Shown: in pieces, positions 24,672 to 39,253 of the stretch
Position numbering within the stretch: position 1 is the first letter of the stretch
Layout of the letters: each line of letters starts with the position of its first letter
Assembly (NCBI RefSeq): GCF_033406955.1
Contig: NZ_CP137734.1
Location: 6,882,001-6,946,000 of the forward strand
DNA length: 64,000 nucleotides
Origin: Streptomyces violaceoruber
GTDB taxonomy: Bacteria > Actinomycetota > Actinomycetes > Streptomycetales > Streptomycetaceae
Direction: 5' to 3'
Position numbers and translations under genes: made by a program
Notes under the pieces: model-generated
Seen by the model: only the letters and a program-made list of their open reading frames with translations
The model's database searches: none
Told to the model about the DNA's origin: nothing

Positions 24672-25100
24672 GTGGCTGCTCGCAATACGGCCCGCAAGCG
24701 CGCCTTCCAGATCCTCTTCGAGGGCGATCAGCGCGGCGCCGACGTCCTGACGGTGCTCGCCGACTGGGTCCGGCACTCCCGGTCCGACACCCGGCAGCCG
24801 CCGGTGAGCGAGTACACGATGGAGCTGGTGGAGGGCTACGCCGGTAGGGCCGAGCGCATCGACGAGCTGATCGCCCAGTACTCGGTCGACTGGACGCTCG
24901 ACCGGATGCCGGTCGTCGACCGCAACATCCTGCGCCTGGGCGCGTACGAGCTGCTGTGGGTCGACGCGACCCCGGACGCCGTCGTCCTGGACGAGATGGT
25001 GCAGCTGGCGAAGGAGTTCTCCACCGACGAGTCGCCCGCGTTCATCAACGGGCTGCTGGGCCGGCTGAAGGAACTGAAGCCCTCGTTGCGCCGCGAGTAG
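24672..25100 (+). CDS. nusB: Transcription antitermination factor NusB
   Basis: 142 residues, all helical, beginning MAARNTARKRAFQILFEGD and carrying the conserved DRNILRLGAYELLW and VVLDEMVQLAKEFS blocks. With S10/NusE it binds boxA of rRNA leaders. The GTG lies two bases after efp, so the two are co-translated. Confidence 0.96.
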   Translation: MAARNTARKRAFQILFEGDQRGADVLTVLADWVRHSRSDTRQPPVSEYTMELVEGYAGRAERIDELIAQYSVDWTLDRMPVVDRNILRLGAYELLWVDATPDAVVLDEMVQLAKEFSTDESPAFINGLLGRLKELKPSLRRE

Positions 25101-25175
25101 CTCCGCTGGTGGTGCGAGGACGTGACGCCGTGGGCGGTGCGGTGGGACGAACGGCCGCGGGCCGACCGTGGCCGG

Positions 25176-25206
25176 TCGCGCAGTTCCCCGCGCCCCTTAC
25201 GGGCGC
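25176..25206 (-). repeat. Dispersed intergenic repeat, copy 3 (inverted)
   Basis: The reverse complement reads as a GCGCCC/GGGCGC hairpin followed by GGGGAACTGCGCGA, matching the copies after 22752 and 54822. It lies in the convergent nusB-bldD gap, oriented as if following bldD. Confidence 0.72.
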
Positions 25207-25229
25207 GCCGAGCCTACGACGGGTAAAAA

Positions 25230-25279
25230 GCCGCCGGGGTGGCCGGGACCGTACGAACGGTTCCGGCCACCCCGGCGGC
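25230..25279 (-). terminator. bldD terminator (also facing nusB)
   Basis: A long hairpin with 17-bp perfect outer arms (25230-25246 and 25263-25279) and an inner CCGT/ACGG stem with loop ACGA. On the minus strand it is followed directly by five T residues (complement of 25225-25229), so it is an intrinsic terminator for bldD; on the plus strand only a weak T stretch follows. Confidence 0.88.
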
Positions 25280-25304
25280 ACGTTTCTGCTGAGGTGGTGG
25301 GGGC

Positions 25305-25808
25305 TCAGAGCTCGTCGTGGGACGCCACCGCGCGGCGCGCGTCCGCGTCCAGGACGCCCCAGCTGATCAGCTGCTCGGTGAGGACCGAGGGCGACTGGTC
25401 GTAGATGACGGCGAGTGTGCGCAGGTCGTCCTGGCGGATCGAGAGCACCTTGCCGTTGTAGTCACCGCGCTGCGACTGGATCGTGGCCGCGTACCGCTGG
25501 AGCGGGCCCGCCTTCTCGGCCGGCACGGTGGCCAGCCGCTCCAGGTCCAGGACCAGCTTCGGCGGCGGCTCGGCGGCGCCGCCCGGGGTGGTGCCCGGCA
25601 GCAGCTCCTGCACGGGGACGCCGTAGAAGTCCGCCAGCTCGGCGAGGCGCTGCACGGTCACGGCACGGTCGCCGCGCTCGTACGAACCGACCACGACGGC
25701 CTTCCAGCGGCCCTGGGACTTCTCCTCGACACCGTGGAGGGAAAGGCCCTGCTGGGTGCGGATGGCCCGGAGCTTGGCCCCGAGCTGTTTGGCGTATTCG
25801 CTGGACAT
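25305..25808 (-). CDS. bldD: Developmental master regulator BldD
   Basis: 167 residues, recognisable end to end as BldD. The N-terminal xre-type helix-turn-helix (about 8-65, AKLRAIRTQQGLSLHGVEEKS) binds operators. The C-terminal domain carries the cyclic-di-GMP signature RGD at 114-116 and RQDD at 125-128, all residues intact. BldD bound to a c-di-GMP tetramer represses sporulation genes during vegetative growth. It is divergent from the pyr operon and has its own terminator. Confidence 0.98.
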   Translation of the reverse strand: MSSEYAKQLGAKLRAIRTQQGLSLHGVEEKSQGRWKAVVVGSYERGDRAVTVQRLAELADFYGVPVQELLPGTTPGGAAEPPPKLVLDLERLATVPAEKAGPLQRYAATIQSQRGDYNGKVLSIRQDDLRTLAVIYDQSPSVLTEQLISWGVLDADARRAVASHDEL

Positions 25809-26060
25809 ATGGCTCCCCGGACAAGGTGTCGACGCGGCAGGCTGTGTTGTCGGCCGCGCGGCTGGTAACTCACTGTGAGGTTACGCAGCGTTACTCTGCT
25901 GCGTCAAGCCGAATGGTCCGCACCGACTCTTCCGTGGTATTCGCCATCCATTACTCCGTGCGGGTGATCGATGTGGGGCAGAGGAGTGACGGGGGAGTGT
26001 CAGGGGGGTCATCGGAGAGGTTCTGTGAGCCTGCTACCGTAGGTGGCGCATATCCGACGT
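25809..26060. promoter_or_regulatory. Divergent bldD/pyrR promoter region with palindromic operator candidate
   Basis: This gap is unusually AT-rich for the window between about 25865 and 25960. It holds the imperfect 20-bp palindrome GTAACTCACTGTGAGGTTAC (25865-25884) 57 bases upstream of the bldD start, next to GTTACTCTGCTGCGTCA (25890-25906), which contains TNACNC and GNGTNA half-sites like the BldD consensus. BldD is known to repress its own gene, so these are candidate autoregulatory sites. A TACCGT -10 candidate for pyrR lies near 26036. Confidence 0.6.
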
Positions 26061-26687
<627 letters not shown>

Positions 26688-26801
26688 CACCCCGCGTACG
26701 CACCCCTTCGTGCCGTACGCGTGCTCGGCGCGCCCCCGCACGCGCCCGGCCGCCCGAATTATCCCGCTCTTCCGCATGAATCGCCTTACGGAGCCTGACA
26801 G

Positions 26802-27782
26802 ATGCAGCGTCATCTCATCTCGGCCGCCGACCTCACCCGCGACGACGCCGTCCTGATCCTCGACACCGCCGAGGAGATGGCCCGGGTCGCGGACCGGCCG
26901 ATCAAGAAACTGCCGACCCTGCGCGGCCGCACCGTCGTCAACCTCTTCTTCGAGGACTCCACCCGGACCCGGATCTCCTTCGAGGCCGCCGAGAAGCGGC
27001 TGTCCGCGGACGTCATCAACTTCACCGCCAAGGGATCCAGCGTCTCCAAGGGCGAGTCCCTCAAGGACACCGCCCAGACCCTGGAGGCGATGGGCGTCGA
27101 CGCCGTCGTCATCCGGCACAGCGCCTCCGGCGCCCCCTACCGCCTGGCCACCTCCGGCTGGATCGACGCCGCCGTGGTCAACGCCGGGGACGGCACCCAC
27201 CAGCACCCCACCCAGGCCCTGCTCGACGCCTTCACCATGCGCCGCCGCCTGGTCGGCCGCGACGCCGGGCTCGGCAAGGACCTGGACGGCCGCCGGATCA
27301 CCCTCGTCGGCGACATCCTGCACAGCCGCGTCGCTCGCTCCAACGTCGACCTGCTGCACACCCTCGGCGCCGAGGTCACCCTCGTCGCCCCGCCCACCCT
27401 GCTGCCGGTCGGCGTCGAGACCTGGCCCTGCGAGGTCTCCTACGACCTCGACTCCACGCTGCCCAAGTCCGACGCGGTGATGCTGCTGCGCGTGCAGCGC
27501 GAGCGGATGAACGCCGCGTTCTTCCCCACCGAGCGCGAGTACTCCCGCCGCTACGGCCTCGACGGCGACCGCATGGCGAAGATGCCCGACCACGCCATCG
27601 TGATGCACCCCGGCCCCATGGTCCGCGGCATGGAGATCACCGCCGAGGTCGCCGACTCCGACCGCTGCACCGTCGTCGAGCAGGTCGCCAACGGCGTCTC
27701 CATCCGGATGGCCGTCCTCTACCTGCTGCTCGGCGGCAACGAGCCCGCCGTGTCCCACGCCCGCCCCACCGAGGAGAAGTAA
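26802..27782 (+). CDS. pyrB: Aspartate carbamoyltransferase catalytic subunit
   Basis: 326 residues. The carbamoyl-phosphate site [13 protein letters not shown] lies at about 48-60, with the HPTQALLDA motif and MHPGPMVRG near the end. It forms carbamoyl-aspartate in the second step of UMP synthesis. The ATG follows a GGAGCC site. pyrC begins four bases after the stop; no regulatory subunit gene (pyrI) is present. Confidence 0.97.
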   Translation: MQRHLISAADLTRDDAVLILDTAEEMARVADRPIKKLPTLRGRTVVNLFFEDSTRTRISFEAAEKRLSADVINFTAKGSSVSKGESLKDTAQTLEAMGVDAVVIRHSASGAPYRLATSGWIDAAVVNAGDGTHQHPTQALLDAFTMRRRLVGRDAGLGKDLDGRRITLVGDILHSRVARSNVDLLHTLGAEVTLVAPPTLLPVGVETWPCEVSYDLDSTLPKSDAVMLLRVQRERMNAAFFPTEREYSRRYGLDGDRMAKMPDHAIVMHPGPMVRGMEITAEVADSDRCTVVEQVANGVSIRMAVLYLLLGGNEPAVSHARPTEEK

Positions 27783-27786
27783 GACG

Positions 27787-29073
27787 ATGAGCAAGACCCT
27801 GATCCGCGGTGCGAAGGTGCTCGGCGGCGAGCCGCAGGACGTGCTGATCGACGGGACCGTCGTCGAGGCGGTCGGCACGAACCTGTCCGCCGAGGGCGCG
27901 GAGGTCGTCGAGGCCGACGGCAAGGTGCTGCTGCCGGGCCTGGTGGACCTGCACACCCACCTGCGCGAGCCCGGCCGCGAGGACTCCGAGACCGTCCTCA
28001 CCGGCACCCGCGCGGCCGCGAGCGGCGGCTACACCAACGTCTTCGCCATGGCCAACACCTTCCCGGTCGCCGACACCGCCGGCGTCGTCGAGCAGGTCTG
28101 GCGGCTCGGCCAGGAGTCCGGCTACTGCGACGTGCAGCCCATCGGCGCCGTCACCGTCGGCCTGGAGGGCGCCAAGCTCGCCGAGCTGGGCGCCATGCAC
28201 GAGTCCGCGGCCGGCGTCACCGTCTTCTCCGACGACGGCAAGTGCGTCCACGACGCCGTGATCATGCGCCGCGCCCTGGAGTACGTGAAGGCCTTCAACG
28301 GCGTCGTCGCCCAGCACGCCCAGGAGCCCCGGCTCACCGAGGGCGCCCAGATGAACGAGGGCGTCGTCTCCGCCGAGCTGGGCCTCGGCGGCTGGCCCGC
28401 CGTCGCCGAGGAGTCGGTCATCGCCCGGGACGTGCTGCTCGCCGAGCACGTCGGCTCCCGCGTGCACATCTGCCACCTGTCGACCGCCGGCTCCGTCGAG
28501 ATCGTCCGCTGGGCCAAGTCCCGCGGCATCGACGTCACCGCCGAGGTCACCCCGCACCACCTGCTCCTCACCGACGAGCTGGTCCGGTCGTACAACCCGG
28601 TCTACAAGGTCAACCCGCCGCTGCGCACCGAGCGCGACGTCATGGCGCTGCGCGAGGCGCTCGCCGACGGCACGATCGACATCGTCGCCACCGACCACGC
28701 CCCGCACCCGCACGAGGACAAGGACTGCGAGTGGGCCGCCGCCGCCATGGGGATGGTGGGCCTGGAGACCGCGCTGTCCGTGGTGCAGGAGACCATGGTG
28801 GACACGGGCCTGCTGGACTGGGCCGGCGTCGCCGACCGGATGTCCTTCAAGCCCGCCAAGATCGGACAGGCCACCGGACACGGCCGTCCCGTCTCGGCCG
28901 GTGAGCCCGCCAACCTCACCCTGGTCGATGCGGCATACCGTGGCCAGGTGGACCCCGCGGGCTTCGCCTCGCGCAGTCGCAACACCCCCTACGAGGGGCG
29001 TGAGCTGCCGGGCCGTGTGACGCACACGTGGCTGCGGGGCAAGGCCACGCTCGTCGACGGGAAGCTCACGTGA
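27787..29073 (+). CDS. pyrC: Dihydroorotase
   Basis: 428 residues of the amidohydrolase fold. The first zinc motif is [12 protein letters not shown], with later ligands in VHICHLST and the catalytic Asp in [10 protein letters not shown], so this is the class I enzyme. It cyclises carbamoyl-aspartate to dihydroorotate. The stop overlaps the next start by four bases (GTGA). Confidence 0.96.
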   Translation: MSKTLIRGAKVLGGEPQDVLIDGTVVEAVGTNLSAEGAEVVEADGKVLLPGLVDLHTHLREPGREDSETVLTGTRAAASGGYTNVFAMANTFPVADTAGVVEQVWRLGQESGYCDVQPIGAVTVGLEGAKLAELGAMHESAAGVTVFSDDGKCVHDAVIMRRALEYVKAFNGVVAQHAQEPRLTEGAQMNEGVVSAELGLGGWPAVAEESVIARDVLLAEHVGSRVHICHLSTAGSVEIVRWAKSRGIDVTAEVTPHHLLLTDELVRSYNPVYKVNPPLRTERDVMALREALADGTIDIVATDHAPHPHEDKDCEWAAAAMGMVGLETALSVVQETMVDTGLLDWAGVADRMSFKPAKIGQATGHGRPVSAGEPANLTLVDAAYRGQVDPAGFASRSRNTPYEGRELPGRVTHTWLRGKATLVDGKLT

Positions 29074-29645
29074 CATCTGTAGCACCGGTAATCCTGCTGG
29101 CCGCCGAGAAGGAATCGGCGGAAGTGACCGACTGGGCCGCCCGGGTCGGCTGGGTCGTGGGCCTCGGCCTCTTCGTCGCGCTCGTCTACTGGCTGATGCG
29201 CGAGGGCTGGAAGTGGCGCGGCACGCTCCAGGGCGACCTGCCCGAGCTGCCCGCCGCGCCGGACGAGCCCGGCCCGGCGAAACTGAGCATGAGCGGCCGC
29301 TACCACGGCTCCACCACCGCCGGGCAGTGGCTGGACCGCATCGTCGCGCACGGCCTGGGCACCCGCAGCCGGGTCGAGCTGACCCTGACCGACGCGGGAC
29401 TGGACGTCGTACGCCCCGGCGCGGCGGACTTCTTCGTCCCCGTCGCCGCGCTGCGCGAGGCCCGGCTCGACAAGGGCATCGCCGGCAAGGTCCTCACCGA
29501 GGGCGGCCTGCTGGTCGTCACCTGGGCGCACGGCGACAAGCTGATCGACTCCGGCTTCCGCTCCGACCACGCGGCCGAGCACAACGAGTGGGTCGACACA
29601 CTGAACGACATGATCAACAAGACGGAAACGGAAGGCGCACGATGA
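29070..29645 (+). CDS. Membrane-anchored PH-like domain protein within the pyr operon
   Basis: 191 residues from a GTG overlapping the pyrC stop. A transmembrane segment occupies about residues 22-42 ([17 protein letters not shown]). The remainder is a beta-rich bacterial PH-like domain containing [21 protein letters not shown] and ending with a helix. It overlaps carA by four bases, so it is translated as part of the pathway operon, yet it has no catalytic motif. It may tether or scaffold, but its function is unknown. Confidence 0.87.
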   Translation: MTSVAPVILLAAEKESAEVTDWAARVGWVVGLGLFVALVYWLMREGWKWRGTLQGDLPELPAAPDEPGPAKLSMSGRYHGSTTAGQWLDRIVAHGLGTRSRVELTLTDAGLDVVRPGAADFFVPVAALREARLDKGIAGKVLTEGGLLVVTWAHGDKLIDSGFRSDHAAEHNEWVDTLNDMINKTETEGAR

Positions 29646-30776
29646 CGACCTCCACCAGGGGAGCCCACCGGACTCCCGCCGTACTCGTCCTGGAGGACGG
29701 CCGGATCTTCCGAGGCCGTGCCTACGGGGCCGTGGGGGCCACCTTCGGCGAAGCCGTGTTCTCCACCGGCATGACCGGCTACCAGGAGACCCTCACCGAC
29801 CCGTCGTACCACCGCCAGGTCGTCGTGATGACCGCCCCGCACGTCGGGAACACCGGCATCAACGACGAGGACATGGAGTCCAGGAGGATCTGGGTCTCCG
29901 GCTACGTCGTGCGCGACCCCGCGCGCGTGCCGTCCAACTGGCGCTCGACGCGCTCCCTCGACCAGGAACTGGCCGCCCAGGGCGTCGTCGGCATCTCCGG
30001 CATCGACACCCGTGCCCTCACCCGCCACCTGCGCGAGCGCGGCGCCATGCGGGTCGGCATCTTCTCCGGCAACGCGCTGCCCGACGAGGGCACCATGCTC
30101 GCCGAGGTCCGCCAGGCCCCCGAGATGAGCGGCGCCGACCTGTCCGCCGAGGTCGCCACCACCGAGGCGTACGTCGTCCCGGCGATCGGTGAGAAGAAGT
30201 TCACCGTCGCCGCCGTCGACCTCGGCATCAAGGGCATGACCCCGCACCGCATGGCCGAGCGCGGCATCGAGGTGCACGTGCTGCCCGCCACGGCCACGGT
30301 CGACGACGTCTACGCCGTCGAGCCGGACGGCGTGTTCTTCTCCAACGGCCCCGGCGACCCCGCCACCGCCGACCACCCGGTCTCCGTGATGCAGGGCGTC
30401 CTGGAGCGCGGCACCCCGCTCTTCGGCATCTGCTTCGGCAACCAGATCCTGGGCCGCGCCCTCGGCTTCGGCACCTTCAAGCTGAAGTACGGCCACCGCG
30501 GCATCAACCAGCCCGTGCAGGACCGTACGACCGGCAAGGTCGAGGTCACCGCGCACAACCACGGATTCGCCGTCGACGCCCCGCTCGACCAGGTGTCCGA
30601 CACCCCCTACGGCCGCGCCGAGGTCTCCCACGTCTGCCTCAACGACAACGTGGTGGAGGGGCTCCAGCTCCTCGACCGGCCGGCCTTCAGCGTCCAGTAC
30701 CACCCCGAAGCGGCAGCCGGCCCGCACGACGCCGCCTACCTGTTCGACCGCTTCGTGAACCTCATGGAGGGCCAGC

Positions 30777-30784
<8 letters not shown>
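29642..30784 (+). CDS. carA: Carbamoyl-phosphate synthase small (glutaminase) subunit
   Basis: 380 residues. The class I amidotransferase triad is intact: Cys264 in LFGICFGNQ, His354 and Glu356 in YHPEA. The N-terminal small-subunit domain begins [18 protein letters not shown]. It supplies ammonia from glutamine to CarB, for both pyrimidine and arginine synthesis. The ATG overlaps the PH-like gene stop, and the end overlaps carB by eight bases. Confidence 0.97.
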
Positions 30785-34085
<3,301 letters not shown>

Positions 34086-34092
34086 CAGCCCC

Positions 34093-34122
34093 GAGGGGGA
34101 CACCGGAAACGGTGTCCCCCTC
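34093..34122 (+). terminator. Hairpin after carB
   Basis: Perfect 13-bp arms GAGGGGGACACCG/CGGTGTCCCCCTC with a GAAA tetraloop, followed by TTC. It lies eight bases after carB and would split the pyr operon, although pyrD starts only 60 bases later and read-through is likely. Confidence 0.85.
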
Positions 34123-34181
34123 TTCATGAGCCCCAGCGCACCACAGAGCCGCAGAGCCCCACCGAGGCTTCACGAGGACAC

Positions 34182-35284
<1,103 letters not shown>

Positions 35285-35288
<4 letters not shown>

Positions 35289-36130
35289 CGGTGATGGAGC
35301 CCTTCGGTGCCCGGCTGCGCCGCGCGATGGACGAGCGCGGCCCCCTGTGCGTCGGCATCGACCCGCACGCCTCCCTGCTCGCCGAGTGGGGCCTGAACGA
35401 CGACGTGGCCGGCCTCGAGCGCTTCAGCCGCACCGTCGTGGAGGCGATGGCCGACCGGGTCGCCGTGCTCAAGCCGCAGAGCGCCTTCTTCGAGCGGTTC
35501 GGCTCGCGCGGCGTCGCCGTCCTGGAGACGACGGTCCAGGAGGCGCGGGCGGCCGGCGCGCTGGTCGTCATGGACGCCAAGCGCGGCGACATCGGCTCGA
35601 CCATGGCCGCGTACGCCGAGTCGTTCCTGCACAAGGACGCGCCGCTGTTCTCGGACGCGCTGACCGTCTCCCCGTACCTCGGCTACGGCTCCCTGAAGCC
35701 GGCCGTCGACCTGGCGCGCGAGAGCGGTGCGGGCCTGTTCGTGCTGGCGCTGACCTCCAACCCGGAGGGCGGCGAGGTCCAGCACGCGGTGCGGGGCGAC
35801 GGGCGCAGCGTCGGGGCGACCATGCTGGCGCACCTGGCCGCCGAGAACGCGGGGGAGGAGCCGCTCGGCTCCTTCGGCGCGGTGGTCGGTGCCACGCTCG
35901 GCGACCTGTCCTCGTACGACCTGGGCATCAACGGTCCGCTGCTGGCGCCGGGCATCGGCGCCCAGGGGGCCACGCCCGCGGATCTGCCGCGCGTGTTCGG
36001 TGCGGCGCTGCGCAACGTGGTGCCGAACGTCAGCCGGGGTGTCCTTCGTCACGGTCCCGACGTGACCGCGTTGCGGACTGCTGCCGACCGCTTCGCGGTG
36101 GAGATCCGGACCGCGGTCACGGCGTCCTGA
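35285..36130 (+). CDS. pyrF: Orotidine 5'-phosphate decarboxylase (type 2)
   Basis: 281 residues. The active-site motif reads [19 protein letters not shown], and the long form with [10 protein letters not shown] belongs to the type 2 family found in actinobacteria. It converts OMP to UMP, completing the operon's pathway. Confidence 0.96.
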
Positions 36131-36215
36131 CCCTGGATACATCCTCAAATCAGAGAGAGTATGTCCTAAATGTCCGGCCTGGCGGAGGCTGACCAGGACT
36201 TTTCCGCTGTTCTCG

Positions 36216-36244
36216 CTGACTCTGGCGGACTTGACCGCTAGTCT
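36216..36244 (+). promoter_or_regulatory. Housekeeping-type promoter of the sIHF gene
   Basis: CTGACT (36216-36221), a 17-base spacer and TAGTCT (36239-36244), about 110 bases before the sIHF start. The 36131-36250 segment is AT-rich for this genome. A second TTGACC lies inside the spacer region. The leader from 36250 to 36353 holds a short inverted repeat (CACCAGGTGAGG) and no gene. Confidence 0.55.
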
Positions 36245-36353
36245 CCGTCGAGAGTCGTCGGGCGAGCGTGTTGCCCGTGGCTCACCAGGTGAGGGGCGAC
36301 CAGGTTCCTCACCGGTCCGTATCCGACAGTTCGACATCCGAGGTGACGTAGGC

Positions 36354-36677
36354 GTGGCTCTTCCGCCCCTTACCCCTGAACAGCGCGCAGCCGCGCTCGA
36401 AAAGGCCGCCGCGGCTCGCCGGGAGCGGGCCGAGGTCAAGAATCGACTCAAGCACTCCGGCGCCTCCCTCCACGAGGTCATCAAGCAGGGTCAGGAGAAC
36501 GACGTCATCGGCAAGATGAAGGTCTCCGCCCTCCTCGAGTCCCTGCCGGGCGTGGGCAAAGTCCGCGCCAAGCAGATCATGGAGCGACTGGGCATCTCCG
36601 AGAGCCGCCGCGTGCGCGGTCTCGGGTCCAACCAGATCGCGTCCCTGGAGCGCGAGTTCGGCAGCACCGGCAGCTGA
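36354..36677 (+). CDS. ihf: Actinobacterial integration host factor sIHF
   Basis: The 107-residue nucleoid protein begins [29 protein letters not shown] (long N-terminal helix). A helix-two-turn-helix DNA-binding region follows, with [22 protein letters not shown] and RRVRGLG. sIHF binds and compacts DNA and influences sporulation septation and antibiotic production in streptomycetes. The GTG at 36354 matches the known protein length; the open frame upstream is not coding. Confidence 0.97.
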   Translation: MALPPLTPEQRAAALEKAAAARRERAEVKNRLKHSGASLHEVIKQGQENDVIGKMKVSALLESLPGVGKVRAKQIMERLGISESRRVRGLGSNQIASLEREFGSTGS

Positions 36678-36714
36678 GTCCGGACCACTCCGGGATTGCT
36701 GGAATAATCGCTGC

Positions 36715-37308
36715 ATGGCTGCAACACCCCGGGGGACGCCCCCCGTACCCCCGGACGCACGTCCGCGGCTGACCGTGCTCTCCGGCCCTTCGGGGGTCGG
36801 CAAGAGCACGGTCGTCGCCCATATGCGCAAGGAACACCCCGAGGTATGGCTGTCGGTCTCGGCGACGACCCGCAGGCCCCGCCCCGGCGAGCAGCACGGT
36901 GTCCACTACTTCTTCGTCAGCGACGAGGAGATGGACAAGCTGATCGCCAACGGCGAGCTGCTGGAGTGGGCCGAGTTCGCCGGCAACCGCTACGGCACGC
37001 CGCGCACGGCCGTCCTGGAGCGCCTGGAGGCCGGTGAGCCGGTCCTCCTGGAGATCGACCTCCAGGGAGCGCGGCAGGTCCGCGAGTCCATGCCGGAGGC
37101 CCGGCTGGTGTTCCTGGCCCCGCCCTCCTGGGACGAGCTGGTGCGCAGGCTCACCGGCCGGGGCACCGAACCGCCCGAGGTGATCGAGCGCCGCCTCGCC
37201 GCCGCCAAGGTCGAGCTGGCGGCCGAGCCGGAGTTCGACCAGACCCTGGTGAACACCTCCGTCGAGGACGTGGCGCGCGAGCTGCTAGCCTTGACGAACG
37301 TCGTGTGA
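36715..37308 (+). CDS. gmk: Guanylate kinase
   Basis: 197 residues. Walker A is [12 protein letters not shown] at about 24-35; the GMP-binding [19 protein letters not shown] block and the [10 protein letters not shown] lid are present. It converts GMP to GDP. It lies 37 bases after sIHF and 62 before rpoZ, a conserved cluster. Confidence 0.96.
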   Translation: MAATPRGTPPVPPDARPRLTVLSGPSGVGKSTVVAHMRKEHPEVWLSVSATTRRPRPGEQHGVHYFFVSDEEMDKLIANGELLEWAEFAGNRYGTPRTAVLERLEAGEPVLLEIDLQGARQVRESMPEARLVFLAPPSWDELVRRLTGRGTEPPEVIERRLAAAKVELAAEPEFDQTLVNTSVEDVARELLALTNVV

Positions 37309-37370
37309 TCGCCACTGGTCACCCCGTGGTCATCCCGACCGAATCTTTCCCATCCATCGGAAGGTAGAGC

Positions 37371-37643
37371 GTGTCCTCTTCCATCTCCGCGCCCGAGGGC
37401 ATCATCAACCCGCCGATCGACGAGCTCCTCGAGGCCACGGACTCGAAGTACAGCCTCGTGATCTACGCGGCCAAGCGGGCCCGCCAGATCAATGCGTACT
37501 ACTCGCAGCTCGGCGAGGGCCTCCTCGAGTACGTCGGTCCGCTCGTCGACACCCACGTGCACGAGAAGCCGCTCTCGATCGCCCTGCGCGAGATCAACGC
37601 GGGGCTGCTGACCTCCGAGGCCATCGAGGGCCCGGCGCAGTAG
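37371..37643 (+). CDS. rpoZ: RNA polymerase omega subunit
   Basis: 90 residues with the omega core [29 protein letters not shown]. Omega stabilises the beta-prime subunit; in streptomycetes it affects development and antibiotic production. The GTG has GGAAGG upstream. Confidence 0.96.
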   Translation: MSSSISAPEGIINPPIDELLEATDSKYSLVIYAAKRARQINAYYSQLGEGLLEYVGPLVDTHVHEKPLSIALREINAGLLTSEAIEGPAQ

Positions 37644-37689
37644 TACCAGCAGCATCGGCGGTAATATCTTCAGCCTTGCGCTGACTTAT

Positions 37690-37724
37690 CCACAGGCCCG
37701 GCAGCCCGACTGTCGGGCCTGTGG
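37690..37724 (+). terminator. Hairpin after rpoZ
   Basis: Perfect 11-bp arms CCACAGGCCCG (37690-37700) and CGGGCCTGTGG (37714-37724), loop 13 bases. The left flank also reads TTATCCACA (37686-37694). Confidence 0.75.
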
Positions 37725-37811
37725 TGTGTGATGGGTCGTACACGCAGTCCGAACGGCGCGAAGTCCGAACGGGGCGTGGTCCGAGCGCGTTATCCGAGCC
37801 GGGGAGAGACG

Positions 37812-39014
37812 GTGGACAAGCCCAAGGTCGTTCTGGGGGTCAGCGGCGGCATCGCCGCGTACAAGGCCTGTGAGCTGCTGCGCAGACTCACCGAGTCCGG
37901 ACACGAGGTCCGGGTCGTCCCCACCGCCTCCGCGCTGCACTTCGTCGGCGCCGCCACCTGGTCCGCCCTGTCCGGCAACCCCGTGTCGACCGAGGTCTGG
38001 GACGACGTCCACGAGGTCCCGCACGTGCGCATCGGCCAGCACGCCGACCTGGTCGTCGTCGCCCCGGCCACCGCCGACATGCTCGCCAAGGCCGCCCACG
38101 GACTGGCCGACGACCTGCTCACCAACACCCTGCTCACCGCCCGCTGCCCGGTCGTCTTCGCGCCCGCGATGCACACCGAGATGTGGGAGCACCCGGCCAC
38201 CCAGGAGAACGTGGCGGCACTGCGCCGCCGCGGCGCCGTAGTGATCGAGCCCGCCGTCGGCCGCCTCACCGGCGTCGACACCGGCAAGGGCCGGCTGCCC
38301 GACCCGGGCGAGATCTTCGAGGTCTGCCGCCGGGTGCTCGCCCGCGGGGTGCGCGAGCCCGACCTCGCCGGACGGCACGTCGTGGTCAGCGCCGGCGGCA
38401 CCCGGGAGCCCCTCGACCCGGTCCGCTTCCTCGGCAACCGCTCCTCCGGCAAGCAGGGCTACGCCCTCGCCCGCACCGCGGCCGCGCGCGGTGCCCGCGT
38501 CACGCTCGTCGCGGCGAACGCCTCGATGCCGGACCCGGCCGGCGTCGACGTGGTGCACGTCGGCACGGCGGTGGAGCTGCGCGAGGCGGTGCTGCGCGCC
38601 GCGGCCGACGCCGACGCCGTCGTCATGGCCGCGGCGGTGGCGGACTTCCGGCCCGCGACGTACGCCACCGGGAAGATCAAGAAGAAGGACGACCAGGAAC
38701 CGGCGCCGATCACCCTGGTGCGTAATCCGGACATCCTCGCGGAGATCTCCCAGACCCGGGCCCGCTCCGGACAGGTGGTCGTCGGCTTCGCCGCCGAGAC
38801 CGACGACGTCCTGGCCAACGGCCGGGCCAAGCTGAAACGCAAGGGCTGCGACCTCCTCGTGGTGAACGAGGTGGGGGAGCGCAAGACCTTCGGCTCCGAG
38901 GAGAACGAGGCGGTGGTCCTGGGCGCCGACGGCAGCGAGACACCGGTCGCCCACGGCCCCAAGGAAGCCCTGGCCGACACGGTCTGGGACCTCGTCGCCC
39001 GGCGGCTGGAATGA
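37812..39014 (+). CDS. coaBC: Bifunctional phosphopantothenoylcysteine decarboxylase / phosphopantothenate--cysteine ligase
   Basis: 400 residues. The N-terminal flavoprotein CoaC domain has LGVSGGIAAYKACELLR, the catalytic His in EVPHVRIGQHADL and the substrate-binding PAMHTEMWEHPATQENV. The CoaB ligase half starts near residue 190 (HVVVSAGGTREPLDPVRFLGNRSSGKQGYALA). Together they make 4'-phosphopantetheine for coenzyme A. The GTG at 37812 has GGGGAGA upstream; the ATG further up is out of context. Confidence 0.95.
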   Translation: MDKPKVVLGVSGGIAAYKACELLRRLTESGHEVRVVPTASALHFVGAATWSALSGNPVSTEVWDDVHEVPHVRIGQHADLVVVAPATADMLAKAAHGLADDLLTNTLLTARCPVVFAPAMHTEMWEHPATQENVAALRRRGAVVIEPAVGRLTGVDTGKGRLPDPGEIFEVCRRVLARGVREPDLAGRHVVVSAGGTREPLDPVRFLGNRSSGKQGYALARTAAARGARVTLVAANASMPDPAGVDVVHVGTAVELREAVLRAAADADAVVMAAAVADFRPATYATGKIKKKDDQEPAPITLVRNPDILAEISQTRARSGQVVVGFAAETDDVLANGRAKLKRKGCDLLVVNEVGERKTFGSEENEAVVLGADGSETPVAHGPKEALADTVWDLVARRLE

Positions 39015-39253
39015 ATGACCCATTTGCTCGAAGGAGCAGCGAAGACGACGCATTCGAGCGTGGCGCCCCTGGCCAAGGACGCTTCCTTCTGGGCAGAATG
39101 CCCGTGCCGCAGGTCACAGCCCTCCCGAGAGCTGAGACAGGTGGGCCCGCGGCAGAGTGCGACCGATAAACTGTTCTCGGACGTCGCCGGGTGCAGCTCC
39201 CCGTGCCGTCCACCAATGATCAGCCAGCAGCCGCTGCAACCCCAGGGAGCGTT
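39015..39253 (+). promoter_or_regulatory. metK upstream region
   Basis: 239 bases without a convincing gene. A GATAAACTGT stretch near 39165-39174 is a possible -10. A 90-codon open frame here has non-streptomycete codon use and no ribosome site. I saw no SAM-riboswitch core. Confidence 0.4.

Noticed and set aside
37686-37694. DnaA box TTATCCACA after rpoZ
   Set aside because: A single perfect box overlapping a terminator stem, with no cluster nearby; not evidence for an origin.
39015-39253. SAM riboswitch in front of metK
   Set aside because: I looked for the conserved SAM-I/IV and SAM-II core elements and saw none.
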